Shown here in pieces: positions 1-12,100 of a DNA stretch of 64,000 nt. A program made the translations under genes and the position numbers. This DNA comes from Bugula neritina. Its lineage: Eukaryota; Bryozoa; Gymnolaemata; Cheilostomatida; Bugulidae. The DNA lies in the NCBI GenBank assembly GCA_964035545.1, contig OZ037771.1, positions 8,232,408-8,296,407 of the forward strand, written 5' to 3'. The notes under the pieces were generated by a model. It worked only from the letters and a program-made list of their open reading frames with translations, did not search any database and was not told where the DNA came from. Within the stretch, counting starts at the first letter, position 1. Every line of letters begins with the position of its first letter.

Positions 1-125
1 CTTAGTGACTCATCTAGCCAAGGCCGGTAGTGGAAGATGCTACCACATACGCAACCCTAGCCATCTCTGTCAAAAGGTTTCATCTACATTTATATACACA
101 ATATAATATGAGAAAAAAGGCAAAT

Positions 126-160
126 TATATGTGACCTGGCACCACAAAACAAGGGATGTA
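126..160 (+). repeat. Terminal-repeat-like motif, left copy
   Basis: The motif reads TATATGTGACC, seven differing bases, ACAAAAC, two differing bases, GGGATGT. The same three blocks with the same spacing occur on the - strand at 8731-8765. The two copies face each other about 8.6 kb apart, as terminal inverted repeats would. They may equally be two separate partial copies of one dispersed repeat. Confidence 0.35.
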
Positions 161-2454
161 TATAAAATGTTGGATACCTAGTTATTACTATGGAGTGATA
201 GAGCAGACTTTTTTGAACATTTTGCACTTTATTTGAAGTCTCTAGCATAAGTAGAACTCGAGATATCAGTATTTAAAAACCTTAACGTTTTTAGAATTTC
301 TAAATTACTGTTTCGAGAAAATCGCGTTTAAAGTTGGCAACTCTAGAATAAGTTGAGAATTATTTGTTTACAATTTACAAGCCTTAGCAACGGGTCTTTG
401 TATAACAGGAATAGTGACAAATTTGGTATCAAAATAATTGTGAAAGTTTGGGCTTTCTGTTAAACTAAATTTCATGCTGCCTCAACATAAAATTAGGTCA
501 AATATGGCCGCCAAACTTTTTGTCTAATTTATTTGTCAATTTGCTTTTTACTTTGTTTAATGGTTGAAAGGTTTAACAATTCCAGCAAAGAAGAAGATGT
601 TTCAGCAAGTTTGTGTGTTGAGATATTTAAATTAGGCATCCAAGTCAGCAGGAAATCATATAAAACAAAATGGCAGCTGCTTCCTCTTATACATTGAATA
701 CCTCCCTTTCCTCTAATATATTCTGTAATAGCCTATATCAAACTGCAGCTATTGAGCTGTGCTGTTTCATAATTATTGCTTTATGAGTAGAACACTTATG
801 AGAAAATTATTTGACTATTATGAGATCATGCGAGGTTCATTCATAAATATCTTTATAATCTCTAACAGCAACTACATTTAGCAATTGATTTGGCTGAGAT
901 GTTGAAAATATTATAAACATAAAATCAGCTATTTGAACTTTTGAGTTTTATTAGGCATTAATATTCACATTTAAAACATCAAATACATTATTTTAAAAAA
1001 CCAATTAAATGCAGTAAAAAATCCAGCCTGGATACAACCATTATGCTTGAATTAACTCTTATCAAGAAAAGAAAATTAGATAGCTTCTACGGTTTTTGCA
1101 GAGAAGGCACTTATCATCTTTCTACTTTCTTGGTCTTCATAATATGGGTTTACGGAGTATGGACACATAACATCATGTATATGGCAAAAGCTTCATCACT
1201 ATCATCAGTTGATTTTCTAGCAATTATAGATGCTGCTACTTGACATCCATCCTGCCAATCTACCCATCTATTGTCTATTCCAGAGCTGCAAGTACAATGT
1301 TGACTTTTTTAAATAACAAAAGGAAACGGTAGCTTGATTAGAAATTATACCCAGTTATATTATAAAAATTTAGTTGGCTGAACACTGTTGTAGTACTATT
1401 ATGGCAGTAGTTAATTGTGATCCTGCATTTCATCAACGTTTAAATTTATTGAATTAAACTGAACAATTTAAATTAAAAAAATGCTTGATAATTTTCAAGC
1501 ACATCATTAAAAGACTGCAAACCTTTTTATGAATGAAATAAGCAGAAGCCATAACCTTGAAAGCCAAAATTCGGAGTGTCTACATTAGAAGTATTAGATT
1601 GATAGGTAGTAGAGTTGTGTAGGTATAAGTCTTCACTCTAATGCCCTCACAAGTGCACTTTCTAAAATGTACAGAATATCGGATTATTCTATATTAACAT
1701 AGTATTATCAGTAAAATTACACATTATGCACTTGAATATCTAGCATATCTGCAATTGGTAATTTTGAAGCAATGTCTTTAGATAACTATTAACCACTCAG
1801 GCATTTAATTGAGTAAAAGAGCTAGCTAAGTGCAACTGAATCTATTAGAGACATTTACTATAAAATCAATTTGAATTCAATGAATTACTTTAAAATATGA
1901 ATAAATTTTTGCTCATCTTATAATAAAATTAAAAAAAGTTTAGACTATTTATGCATTCAGTTAGTGTTACTACTCACTAAATAAGACTAAAAGTAACTTG
2001 CTGAAAAACTAAGTCAGTCAACTATAGAATCATCATGAACTCGCATTAATATTTCATCATTATAATCATTTACATTTAGTCACATTTATCATTTCAATTT
2101 GGTTATAGGTGATGCTTTTATGAATATAAATATGATTATCAATTGAGTTTTGATAGTAACACTAACTGTAAGCCTGCATAATGTGATAAAGATTTTATCA
2201 TTATATTTTAAATCAAACTTTGAGCTAATTTAAAAATCACAAAAGGAACCGGTAGTTTGACTAGTACCAGTAGGCCTAATGTTAATACTAATAGTAATAG
2301 TAATCAGTAACTGTATTGACAAAATCTAAGACAGAGGCTAAAAGTTACTAAGAGTAAGAGTAAGTCTAATGTAAATTGAAATATCAACTATAGAATAAAT
2401 CAATAAATATAATACTATCAGTATGAGTATCAAGTTTTAATAGCGAAAGCAAAA

Positions 2455-2640
2455 CTCAGAGTCAGACCCAAATAATAATACAGTAATACTAATAAGTAAT
2501 AAGTAATAGTAATACTAATACAGTAATAGTAATAGTGAATTTATAACTAATACTATTAATTACTTATAGTTATAGTTATACTTATAGTTATAGTTATACT
2601 TATACTATTAGTATTAGTATTATTATTAATGAGTTACATT
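2455..2640. repeat. Degenerate TA-N trinucleotide tract
   Basis: The tract is nearly all AGT, ACT, ATA and TAC steps such as AATACTAATAGTAATAG, with no fixed long period. Similar tracts occur at 4080-4620, 7790-8130, 15660-15735, 45230-45310 and 52796-53000. Confidence 0.7.
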
Positions 2641-4010
2641 TGGTTTTACTACCAAATACCAGTATCGGTAAATCATGAATAATAGTCATTATGATTACCA
2701 TTATGAGTAACCGTACCTCAAACTGTGAGTCATAGTGAAAGTCATTTAAATAGTTACTAGTAGTAGTATAGAATAGAATAGACTAAGACAGACTCCTACT
2801 ACTAGTGATAGTATAAATATTATTAAATTGATAACTACAAATAATTCTGGCAACAATTCTAAGTTAGTAGCGTAAATGATTGTTTTGAGTATAATTACCT
2901 GTATTGTTGTGGTTTTCAAGCTTGAACGCTAAAGATAAAGATTAAGTTCAGCATTTATCACCAAAGGGCAAAACAGCTCAGTAACTTAAAAGCTAACTTT
3001 GGATGGAACACAATGAAAAACTAAAACTAGCCTTCGATTTTAAATATGATGCTTCTGACAGTACGAAGAAAGAGGTGTAAGCTAAATTCATTTGATAAAA
3101 AAATTAATTTGCAAGATCTCATGCTATGAAAGTGACTAAAATTGTCTTCTTTCTTTAATCGATAACTTCGCAATTTTTTCATCATTTAAAAAATTGAAAG
3201 CCTTAGTTACCAACTTTAAATGCAATTTTAGAGCTGAAGGAACCATCAAATGCTTACGAAAGTATGATTTTTGAAATCCTTAGATTTTTTTGCACTAGAA
3301 AAGTCTAAAATCTAAAAATTGAAAATTAATTTCAAATTTAAGTATTTCCAAATTAAACCTTCATTTACTACACTTAAACATCGTAGGCATCCAGGTTATT
3401 TCGATAAAATCAATTACTGTTAATTAAAAGTTCATACTTTTTTAGTTGCATTCACAAAATATTTAAAAAAAATCTCAACTCAATATACCAGAAAAAATGA
3501 ATTAAAATATATGTGTTAATAGCACTGATATTGACGTGACCGTGGCACATGAAAAATCTGAAAGAAGAGTTGTCTTCTATTTTTCTATATTAACGTATAG
3601 AGCTTGCCGTGAAAATACAGATTTTTAAAAAAAAATATTGTGACCCTCTGGTAACTTTTTGAATTTAGAAAATTGGCTCATATATTTCTTTTCATGTGGA
3701 CAACAGCTCACTTTTTTTTAAATTTATTTTGAAGCTCTTTTCGTAAAAAATAATCAAAAGTAAAAAATCCAAAATTTTTACAAATTGGTTCGGGGCTTGA
3801 CGTGAAAGGCGTTTGGACAAAGATGTCAAGGTCACCATTAATAAATATATTATTTCATCACAATACTGCACGGAAAGTTAATGAAGTGAGCTGAAAATTA
3901 GGTTGCTAGCATATTGATATACATTATATTGGTTGTTACAGTATTATTTTTTAAATTTGTTTTGTTATCAGTTATGTTTAACTTTTTCATAAAGCTGCTG
4001 TTAGACTAAG

Positions 4011-4057
4011 AGTAAGACATAATATTACCATTACTAATGGTAATATTATGTCTTACT
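4011..4057. repeat. Perfect 47-bp palindrome
   Basis: Two 23-bp arms are exact reverse complements, separated by a single C at 4034. The left arm starts AGTAAGACATAATATTACC. It could extrude as a cruciform. It lies in AT-rich DNA beside a TA-N tract and has no gene next to it. Confidence 0.85.
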
Positions 4058-4079
4058 AGCCCGCATTAGCAACAATGAT

Positions 4080-4620
4080 AATATTAAATTAAAATTATTA
4101 TTAAATTCACGGTGAAGTGTCACTATGACTATGATACTCTATAACTATGAGTATGAGTATCGTATAAATTAATTATAATGAGTATGAGTATCACTATGAC
4201 ATTAACTCAATCAGTGATTGACTATGTCTATTACTATGAATATGACTATGCATAACTCAATGAGAATATCAATATGAATATGGCTTCTAATTCTTGTAAC
4301 TTTTGACTATGACGATGCTGATACTGATAATCACTGCCAGCCCAAGTCTCATACTCATAGTGATACTATTACTATTGTCTATTAGTATTAATAATTAGTA
4401 TTACTCTTAGTACAACTACTAGTATTACTCATAGTTCTGATAATGATGCAGATGATAGTTTTAGAAGTTCTACTTCTACTTTTAATTTTATAGTACGCTA
4501 GATTGTATATGTTGAACTCTACTCATTTTTTACTACTAATGCTAATACTAATAGTAATAGTAATAATGATTATAGTTGTTATAATGATAGTAATACTAAT
4601 AGTAATAACAACTATTTAAA
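4080..4620. repeat. Degenerate TA-N trinucleotide tract
   Basis: Runs such as ACTATGAGTATGAGTATC and ACTAATAGTAATAGTAAT make up most of this stretch. It is cryptically simple and not a tandem array of one unit. Confidence 0.65.
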
Positions 4621-5323
4621 TTTGATAATTCATGTTTTACAACAGCATTATCACTTATCAATTACATTGGTTCATAATATGCTTATTTTAATTTTGCTTT
4701 GTGTGTTTTGTCATGTTGTAAATTTAAGTTTGTATGGTTATTTAATGAACTAGAGAACTAGCCAAATGTTATGTAACAGTTGCAATAATTTACTATAAAC
4801 TCAGTGAAATTTAAAACCTAATTGATATTACTATAACATTGATTGTACAGAGGTAGCTAAAATATACATTAAATTACCAATAATTTTAACTCGCCAATAC
4901 ACTATGAGTAGAACAATCAAATGCAATGATAGAAAATTAATTAGTCATAGCAGCCCGTTGCTTGAAGAACATCAAGCTACAGGTCTAAAATTATGTAGTT
5001 TTGTGATCCATTACATAACAAAATAATTTTTTTCAAACTGGTTTAATACTTTTATTATGAACACGCTTATCAAAGTAACATGTTTGTGATGTATATTCTA
5101 TTAAAAAAGCAATCACATCAGGTTTTCAACTTGTATGTTGTACAATGTTTATTATGGTGACAAGTTACTAAATCATATGGTTCAGCTTTGTAAAGTAAAG
5201 CTGATAAAATAAATACAAGTATGTGATTGTTTTACTACTATATATTAAATTTAAATGAGTTGAATAATATCCTAGTGCAGTGAATTAGATATTTTTTAGC
5301 TTTGGTACACCTGTTTGTTATAG

Positions 5324-5952
5324 GCTAACATTCCACCAATAGAAGAATGGTGCAAGTAGAAGAAATTTCAGGCGCAGAAAGCTAAGGAGCAGTCAGAATG
5401 CTGCCAGAGTTGTGAAGAGGCACTTGAAAAAGCTGAATTTCAATAATGACATGACATTCGTAACATATCACCCTGGTGTATTTGAACTGACATGGCCAGC
5501 AGAGTTCTCGAAGTCACATTCAACAGCTATTTACATCATCATGGTTAGCTTAAATTTAATTCCTATATCAGTCTCTAATATATAGTTTGATATCTGCTGT
5601 AAATTCGCTTAAGGAGCATACACATAACCAAAACTGAGTTACACTATAGTATTTGTTCTTGAATATATTTACCAAGATAAGTAGATTTGCTAATTCATTT
5701 TAACAGTAAAATTATAATGATACAACAATTTTTCTTTTAGATGATTCAATCAATAACACAAGACACTACAACATGGTTTTGCAGTTATAGAGTATTAATT
5801 TTCTGGCTCTTTCCAAATCTTCATAGAAGGCAAAGAAAACCACCGTCAGCTTGCCTTTATAACTGAGTGCAAGCTTCTTCCACCTACAGATGATGATAAA
5901 CAATTTGCTGATGTGGAACTTTCTAATTTTGTTTACAATGAAGATAGATTAT
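5324..5952 (+). pseudogene. Unrecognised interrupted coding remnant
   Basis: Three pieces look coding but do not join into one frame. From 5324, after the acceptor-like TTGTTATAG, a frame reads ANIPPIEEWCK, a stop, then a Glu/Lys/Cys-rich stretch to about 5440. From 5343 another frame stays open to 5543 (RRRKLRSSQ at the start, FELTWPAEFSKSHS later) and ends at the donor-like ATG-GTTAGC. After the acceptor TTCTTTTAG (5741-5750) a frame opens with ATGATTCAATC, but the later coding-like part (FIEGKENHRQLAFITECK, to the stop at 5950-5952) is in another frame. An AATAAA follows at 6016-6021, as expected of a real 3' end. I do not recognise the protein. It may be a decayed host or transposon gene, or a live gene that I mis-spliced. 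Confidence 0.35.
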
Positions 5953-6015
5953 AGGACATTATTCTTTATGTAAAGATTGTCAAGTTTTGTTATAATTAAG
6001 AACAGTTTTAGTTTC

Positions 6016-6021
6016 AATAAA
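6016..6021 (+). promoter_or_regulatory. Poly(A) signal AATAAA after the remnant
   Basis: A canonical AATAAA lies 64 bp after the last stop of the 5324-5952 remnant. It supports reading that remnant as the 3' end of a former or present transcript. Confidence 0.35.
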
Positions 6022-9000
6022 TCAGTTCAACATTATGGACATCATTGCACAAACATTTTAATCTTTACTATCTACAAAGGTATCTGATGAACTACTTGAA
6101 AATACAAAACTATGCTCCAGATACACAATGAACTGACCAGCAAAGTTAAAATGAGTTGGAGATGTAGAACATAATATCTTGTTCAAGGCTTTTCCCTGCT
6201 GTTGGAACCTTCTTCTTCAGAACACTGAATTGAACAAACATATGTAGATATATAAAACTTTGCAAACAATAATAATGTGAAATTAGTTGCTAAGTATCAC
6301 ATTGCTAATAAATACAGCATTGTGTAATATTTTATTTAATTTTTTTTTGAGCCATTTGATCTATAGGCCCGCATAGTATTTACTATATTATAACTAATAA
6401 ATTGCAGACACATTATGTCAGACCAGTCTCCATTTAAATAGAATAGTGTAGGCTATCAAATTTGTAGAAGTAAAAAACCGCATTCTTATTGAGTAAAATA
6501 CTTACCTTTTTTTTCATGATGCCTCTACTGCTAAAAAGAGAAGTTTTTATCAATACAGCTCCATCAATCCGTATCCTGATGAAGCTAGTAGTTTAGGAAC
6601 ATTTGTGGCGGGAGTGTAGGCTGAGCTGCAGTATAGGAAGAACCCCAACATATGTAATCTATTCAGCACATTATATGTATTGTAGAAATTTATTCAAAAA
6701 AGAATTTAGAAAATGCTTCATGAAGCATGAACAAAATAAAAATTAATGCTGTAATATTATTACACCCATTAGAATTACTAGCAGCTATAGCATTAAAATT
6801 ATGTATTTTTATAAAAATGTGTCTAATTTATGCTACAAAGTTATTACTGCCAAAGGTTACAGAATTTACCAGTCACATTCATGCAGCTGATGGAGAATAA
6901 CTAACCTTCACATGCAATAAATACAATTAGTAGCTCTATCTAAAACTAATGCGCTGCTAAATGTTAGGAGTATAAGTTATAGTTATTCTAAGGAATAATT
7001 GCAAAAAAAGTTACGTAGAGGAATTTAACTCTTATTATATTGTAATTATCTTCCAAGATATATTACAACATCACTACTTGGATACATACAATGTCATATT
7101 TATATTGGCATCAACATAATTTTCAATAATTTCCAATCTATTAACTTGAGCATTATGATTGTGATTATTTTATAAATAAGGCGATGATTAGGCACTGTTG
7201 GTATTTTGGTTCAATTTATTTATAGCTGTAACAGGCAGAGTTGTAAATATAATGGATATATCAAAATTCCAATGGGTATAGTACTCTAACACAACATTGA
7301 TACTAATAATTGTAGTCACTTACTCTTAGAGTTAGTGAATGATGATACAGTCATAACAATTTGAATATCAATCAGCATTAGAGATAGACTGACTGCTTTA
7401 TAATATTATAGTTATTATGTCAAATTGAATTTATTCACTATAAATAAAAAAATTATGATTATAATTATAAATTAAAATAATTTAAATATTATATAATATA
7501 TTGATAATTATTGGAATCATAATTATATTTATTGTTATGATCATTATGATTATAATTATTTAATGTTATCTTTATGTTTGTATTTAAAATTGTTCCTTAA
7601 ATCTAAAGTTGTTTAAGTTTTTTTAAATTTATTATAATTATATTACTGTATAAGTATTGCTATTAGTATTAGTATAATTAAATTATTATAATTTATATTT
7701 TATTATTTACATTTATTTTACTTTTTATTTTAAGACCAACAGTTCAAATTAATACTTGTGTCGTTTGCTCTATATTATAACTTACAAGTATAACTATTAA
7801 CATAATAATATTAGATTTGCTGTTAGTATTACTATGAATATAAATATTTATGTTAATATAGCTAATGCTATCGGTATAACTTATACTTATAGTTATAACT
7901 AATATTACAAGTATTAGTTTCGAAACTGATCCTGCTCCGTAACATTAACATACTGATACTGTCATATGATTATCATTATGACTAATAATGGTATTAATAA
8001 ATATAACCATTGGATATTATTAATAATAGTTCACCAATACTAATAGGCGATAGTCATAGACTTAGAGTGAGAGTCATAGACATAGACTAGTGATACTCAT
8101 ACTGATAAGTGATAGTGATACTGTGATTCACTGATTCAATTACAAATTTTAAAACTTGTTTTTACGTAGACAACTACTAACCTATAGTTCATCACAAAAC
8201 GGTTGAAAATCATCATTTACTGCATATTTAAGAGTGATTTTCTGGTAGTGTGGTCGACATGATAATTGAAATTAAAATAGGAAAAATAATTATTTTGTGA
8301 TTTACAGCAAGTTACAAACTAGCGAAATGGAATAGTCCATTTGAAAACAGTCAAATTAGTTACCTTTCTTGATGTTGCGTAGCTAACGTTAGTTATTAGT
8401 AGCCGCCCGAAGAGTAACATGCATGTGATTTGAGCTACGAATAACGAGAATCTGTGACAAACCCGCTTCTTAATAACTTTACGCGATATAAACTCACGCT
8501 ACAATAGGGCTATTTTGCCATCCCCACGTCAGAATAGGACACGGAGGGCAAGCTCGCGGGCAAGTCTGGGCAAGTCTAAGACACCTAATATGACCACTTT
8601 TACTTGCATTTTTGTAGTGTTTTCGTATAAGAAATTGGATAAAATGCTGATAAAACAGTTGAAAAGCATGCAAACTTTTGCTCAAATGTCATAAATAACC
8701 TGGATGCTTACGGCCTTTAATAAACGCCGCCACATCCCCGGTTTTGTCGCGACTGGTCACATATATATCTTCATATAAGACTATAACTTTATACATAATT
8801 ATTGTGTTAAGCTGATGTGCTTTTCAAATGCGGAGAACACCTGCATTATCTAGCGTCAAAACCATTGTAAAAATCTAAAAATCTTCTTTTGCCTCAAGCC
8901 GTGTTGGTAAGGTGGTGTGAAGGCAAAATAACGCAGAAGCGGTTTTGTCTGGGTGCCTTTCCCAGCGTCACCAGTGAGGGTTTGCATCATCAACCTAGCA

Positions 9001-9101
9001 GAGAGGGTACCATGCTAGACTGGCTTGTCTGTCGACTAGACCACACCTGCTCTATACTGTTGCAAATAATATGCTATACACGGTGTCTACGCGTATTTCA
9101 G
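6022..9101. other. AT-rich spacer or intron
   Basis: No supported exon. It contains TA-N tracts at about 7790-8130 and a more GC-rich patch at 8390-8760 that ends in the inverted copy of the 126-160 motif. If the VWA5B-like gene has exons upstream of 9102, this region is probably one of its introns. Confidence 0.5.
8731..8765 (-). repeat. Terminal-repeat-like motif, right inverted copy
   Basis: On the - strand this reads TATATGTGACC, seven differing bases, ACAAAAC, two differing bases, GGGATGT, matching 126-160. It closes a GC-richer patch (8390-8765) that looks like part of a mobile element. Confidence 0.35.
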
Positions 9102-12100
9102 GTGATGGATGCAATGAGATATGCCTCTCAATCCAGTATCACTAGTCTGAAGATCTCAATGTTTGTACCAGAAGGATTGCACTTGACAACCCAGCCAGAA
9201 GTTCTTCCAGATGTGCTCTTTGCTGAAGATACTCTGTCATTGCGTCTCATCATATCGGGACAGGTGAGAGCATATAATAAATATACAGGTGAGAGTATAT
9301 AATAAATATACAGGTGAGAGTATATAATAAATATACAGGTGAGAGTATATAATAAATATACAGGTGAGAGTATATAATAACTAGACAGGTGAGAGCATAT
9401 AATAAATATACAGGTGAGAGTATATAATAAATATACAGGTGAGAGCATATAATAAATATACAGGTGAGAGTATATAATAAATATACAGGTGAGAGTATAT
9501 AATAACTAGACAGGTGAAAGTATATAATAAATAGTTTGTACCTAGGTGAAACATTTTCTTCATATATTGTACATCTATATTGTAAAAAATACCAAAAAAC
9601 ACCCCTTTTCAGACAAGCAATTGCATATAATATTAACAATCTTAAATAACTTTTAAATACAATTGTATAGAACCATAAGTGATTTGAACCTGCTCTACAC
9701 TCATCATCAACCACATAGTTTTTGCATTAACTAACAATTAACATATACTGTGATAGTTTCGATTTTAAATCTGTTCATTGTTAGACATCAGTGGTTCCTA
9801 TTTTCCCAACAGCCGTACGACTCTCGGAAGACAAAGTGTCGTGTTGTGCTGACTGGGAGGTTGGATACTGAAGACATCGAGTACGTCAAGGAGTTTGATT
9901 TGAGACATGCCTTGGTAACTCATGGCTCTCCCCTGCACCAGTTAGCTATACAATCACACCTGCACAGTTTACTCACTGGTGAGTGACAACAGTTATTCTG
10001 TTCATCGTTTGACTAGAGTTAGAGTAACGGTGACCATACGGTCTACTACATTGAGTTTTAGTAAAAAAACTTTTGTCGAGATGTTATGCACTAAATATAC
10101 CAATATTCCAAATTAGTTAAAACCACTTTATGATAAGTAAGATTAGTGTTTTTATTGAGCTTTCTTAAGAATTACAAAATTTATTACTAATGCAACGTTG
10201 TTTACATATGCTTCAAGCCAAATTTTAAGTAATATTTTCGCACTTTTTACTGTAGTAAGACTAATGCTTGAAAATTTTAGCTTGTTTTCACAAACAATCT
10301 TTATACTGGTAATAACTTTGAACATATAAAAAAATTTAATGTTGCAAAATTGTAGCAATTACTTCAGTTATCGGCTGTCATTGAAAAATGCTAGCTTATT
10401 TAATGTGATGATAAACAATGGTAATGTTTTAGCAATACCATACACAATACTAAGGCGTAGTCAAAACAATGTTACTTTAGATACAAAGGCTTGCAACAGT
10501 GCTGAGGAAATATTAGAGATCAATGAAGAAATTTTAGATCTTAGCGCAACCTCAAATCTCGTATCTCGTCACACAAACCACGTCAGTGTTGACAGCCAAT
10601 CACGGCAGGTGTTGAACTCTCTACCCATAATTCTGTGCAGACCAGAAAACAATAGGACCCAATTTTCTTCAGTGGTGAGTAGAAATAAATTTCCATGTCA
10701 AGGTCATATAAGTTTTCTAATAAAATTTGAAGTGTCTAACAAAAGCATTTTAGTCCTAACTCTTGCTGTGAAACCAGAGATTATAGTATGTTTATAGACA
10801 GTGTCAAGCAGTGCAGTAAATTGTAAGTTACTTTCTTTAAATTGATCAATTCTTTTGCTGAGATAATGTTGAATTGCTTGGGATGTGCCAAATCTTTTTT
10901 TGTTCCTATAGATTGTGCAAATATATAAACTTTTTGAATACAATTCCATAATATTTAATCATAGATTCGAATCAAGTTTGCCGGCGTAAGTGTATTTCCT
11001 TTACTGTTTATCTTTTTGTTTACATAACGCACCCTTTCAACCTATCTCATTTTAACTTATAATTTGGTTGGACTGTGTGAGGTTTAGCATGCATGTTTCT
11101 CTCTTTATATAAATTAAACTTTTAATAATGTATTACATAACTTGTAAAATCTAAATAGTATTTGTGTGACTGAGAGAAATCTTAGTAACCTTCAATTTAT
11201 AATACATGTAGCTACTATGTCTTCTATATGAGCTACTCAGATGACTGGAACTGTCTATAAGATGCAAAGCTTATTACAATTTATTAGAATTTATTACTGC
11301 TTGAATCAACATTTTAAGCTATATAGATATTATAATTGTTGAATTCAAGTTTCCGTGGCAAAGAATCTGGCCTATGCTTAAAGTTGCCATGTTGCAAACT
11401 TTAACAATTCAAAATAAGTCTGCAATGATGAACCTATAACAATGTTTATTTTGAGTTACATGATGGATATAATCCAGAATCCACTTTTTATCAACTTTTA
11501 ACATAAAACTAACACCATAATAAAATATCTAAATAATAATCCACCTAAAATATGTTGGATTTCACTACCTAAAATGTGTTGGATTTCACAACGTAAAAAG
11601 TGTTGGATTTTAAATGTCATTCAATATATTTTGTTTACATTTTTGCTTAAAATGTTTTTGTTATAATCATACATTGCAAAATCTAATTGAATTTATGAAA
11701 ATATGCAGCATAACAATATTTTGCTGATCTTTGCACATGGCAATTCTCCCGACATTTATGCAATATATATTTTATTAAAACAAACAATACAATGCATAGT
11801 TTCAAATCTTTGTTAAATATGTGGGTTGTTGCAGGCCTGTGGTGATTGATCAGTGTTTATAAATCTACAGCTTTCATATTAATAGACGTATACTGTAGTT
11901 ATATGTTAACAGGGAGCAAACATCTTCTGTTCAAACCATGCTATCTTGACGCCTCTGTATAAATAGACTTAGTTATATGTTAACAGGGAATAGATATCTT
12001 CCGCTCCAATCAGGCTATGTTGAGGTCTCTAGTGTCTGCCTATGCTACTCGTAATCAAGACAGATCCACACCAGCCAGACTCCCAGTGCAGTTACCTGTC

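Larger units (their letters stand above)
1..5323. other. AT-rich DNA without a supported gene
   Basis: I see no convincing exon here. The stretch holds degenerate TA-N trinucleotide tracts at about 2455-2640 and 4080-4620, a perfect palindrome at 4011-4057, and a motif at 126-160 that recurs inverted at 8731-8765. A short ATG-started frame at 4904-5023 (39 codons) has no supporting neighbour. The upstream exons expected for the VWA5B-like gene at 9102 were not found. Confidence 0.6.

Noticed and set aside
1043-1243. 66-codon + frame near the window start
   Set aside because: Isolated in AT-rich DNA without domain or splice context.
9128-9714. Minus-strand frames reading YILSPVYLLYTLTC
   Set aside because: Antisense reading of the 25-bp donor array; no domain and no splice context.
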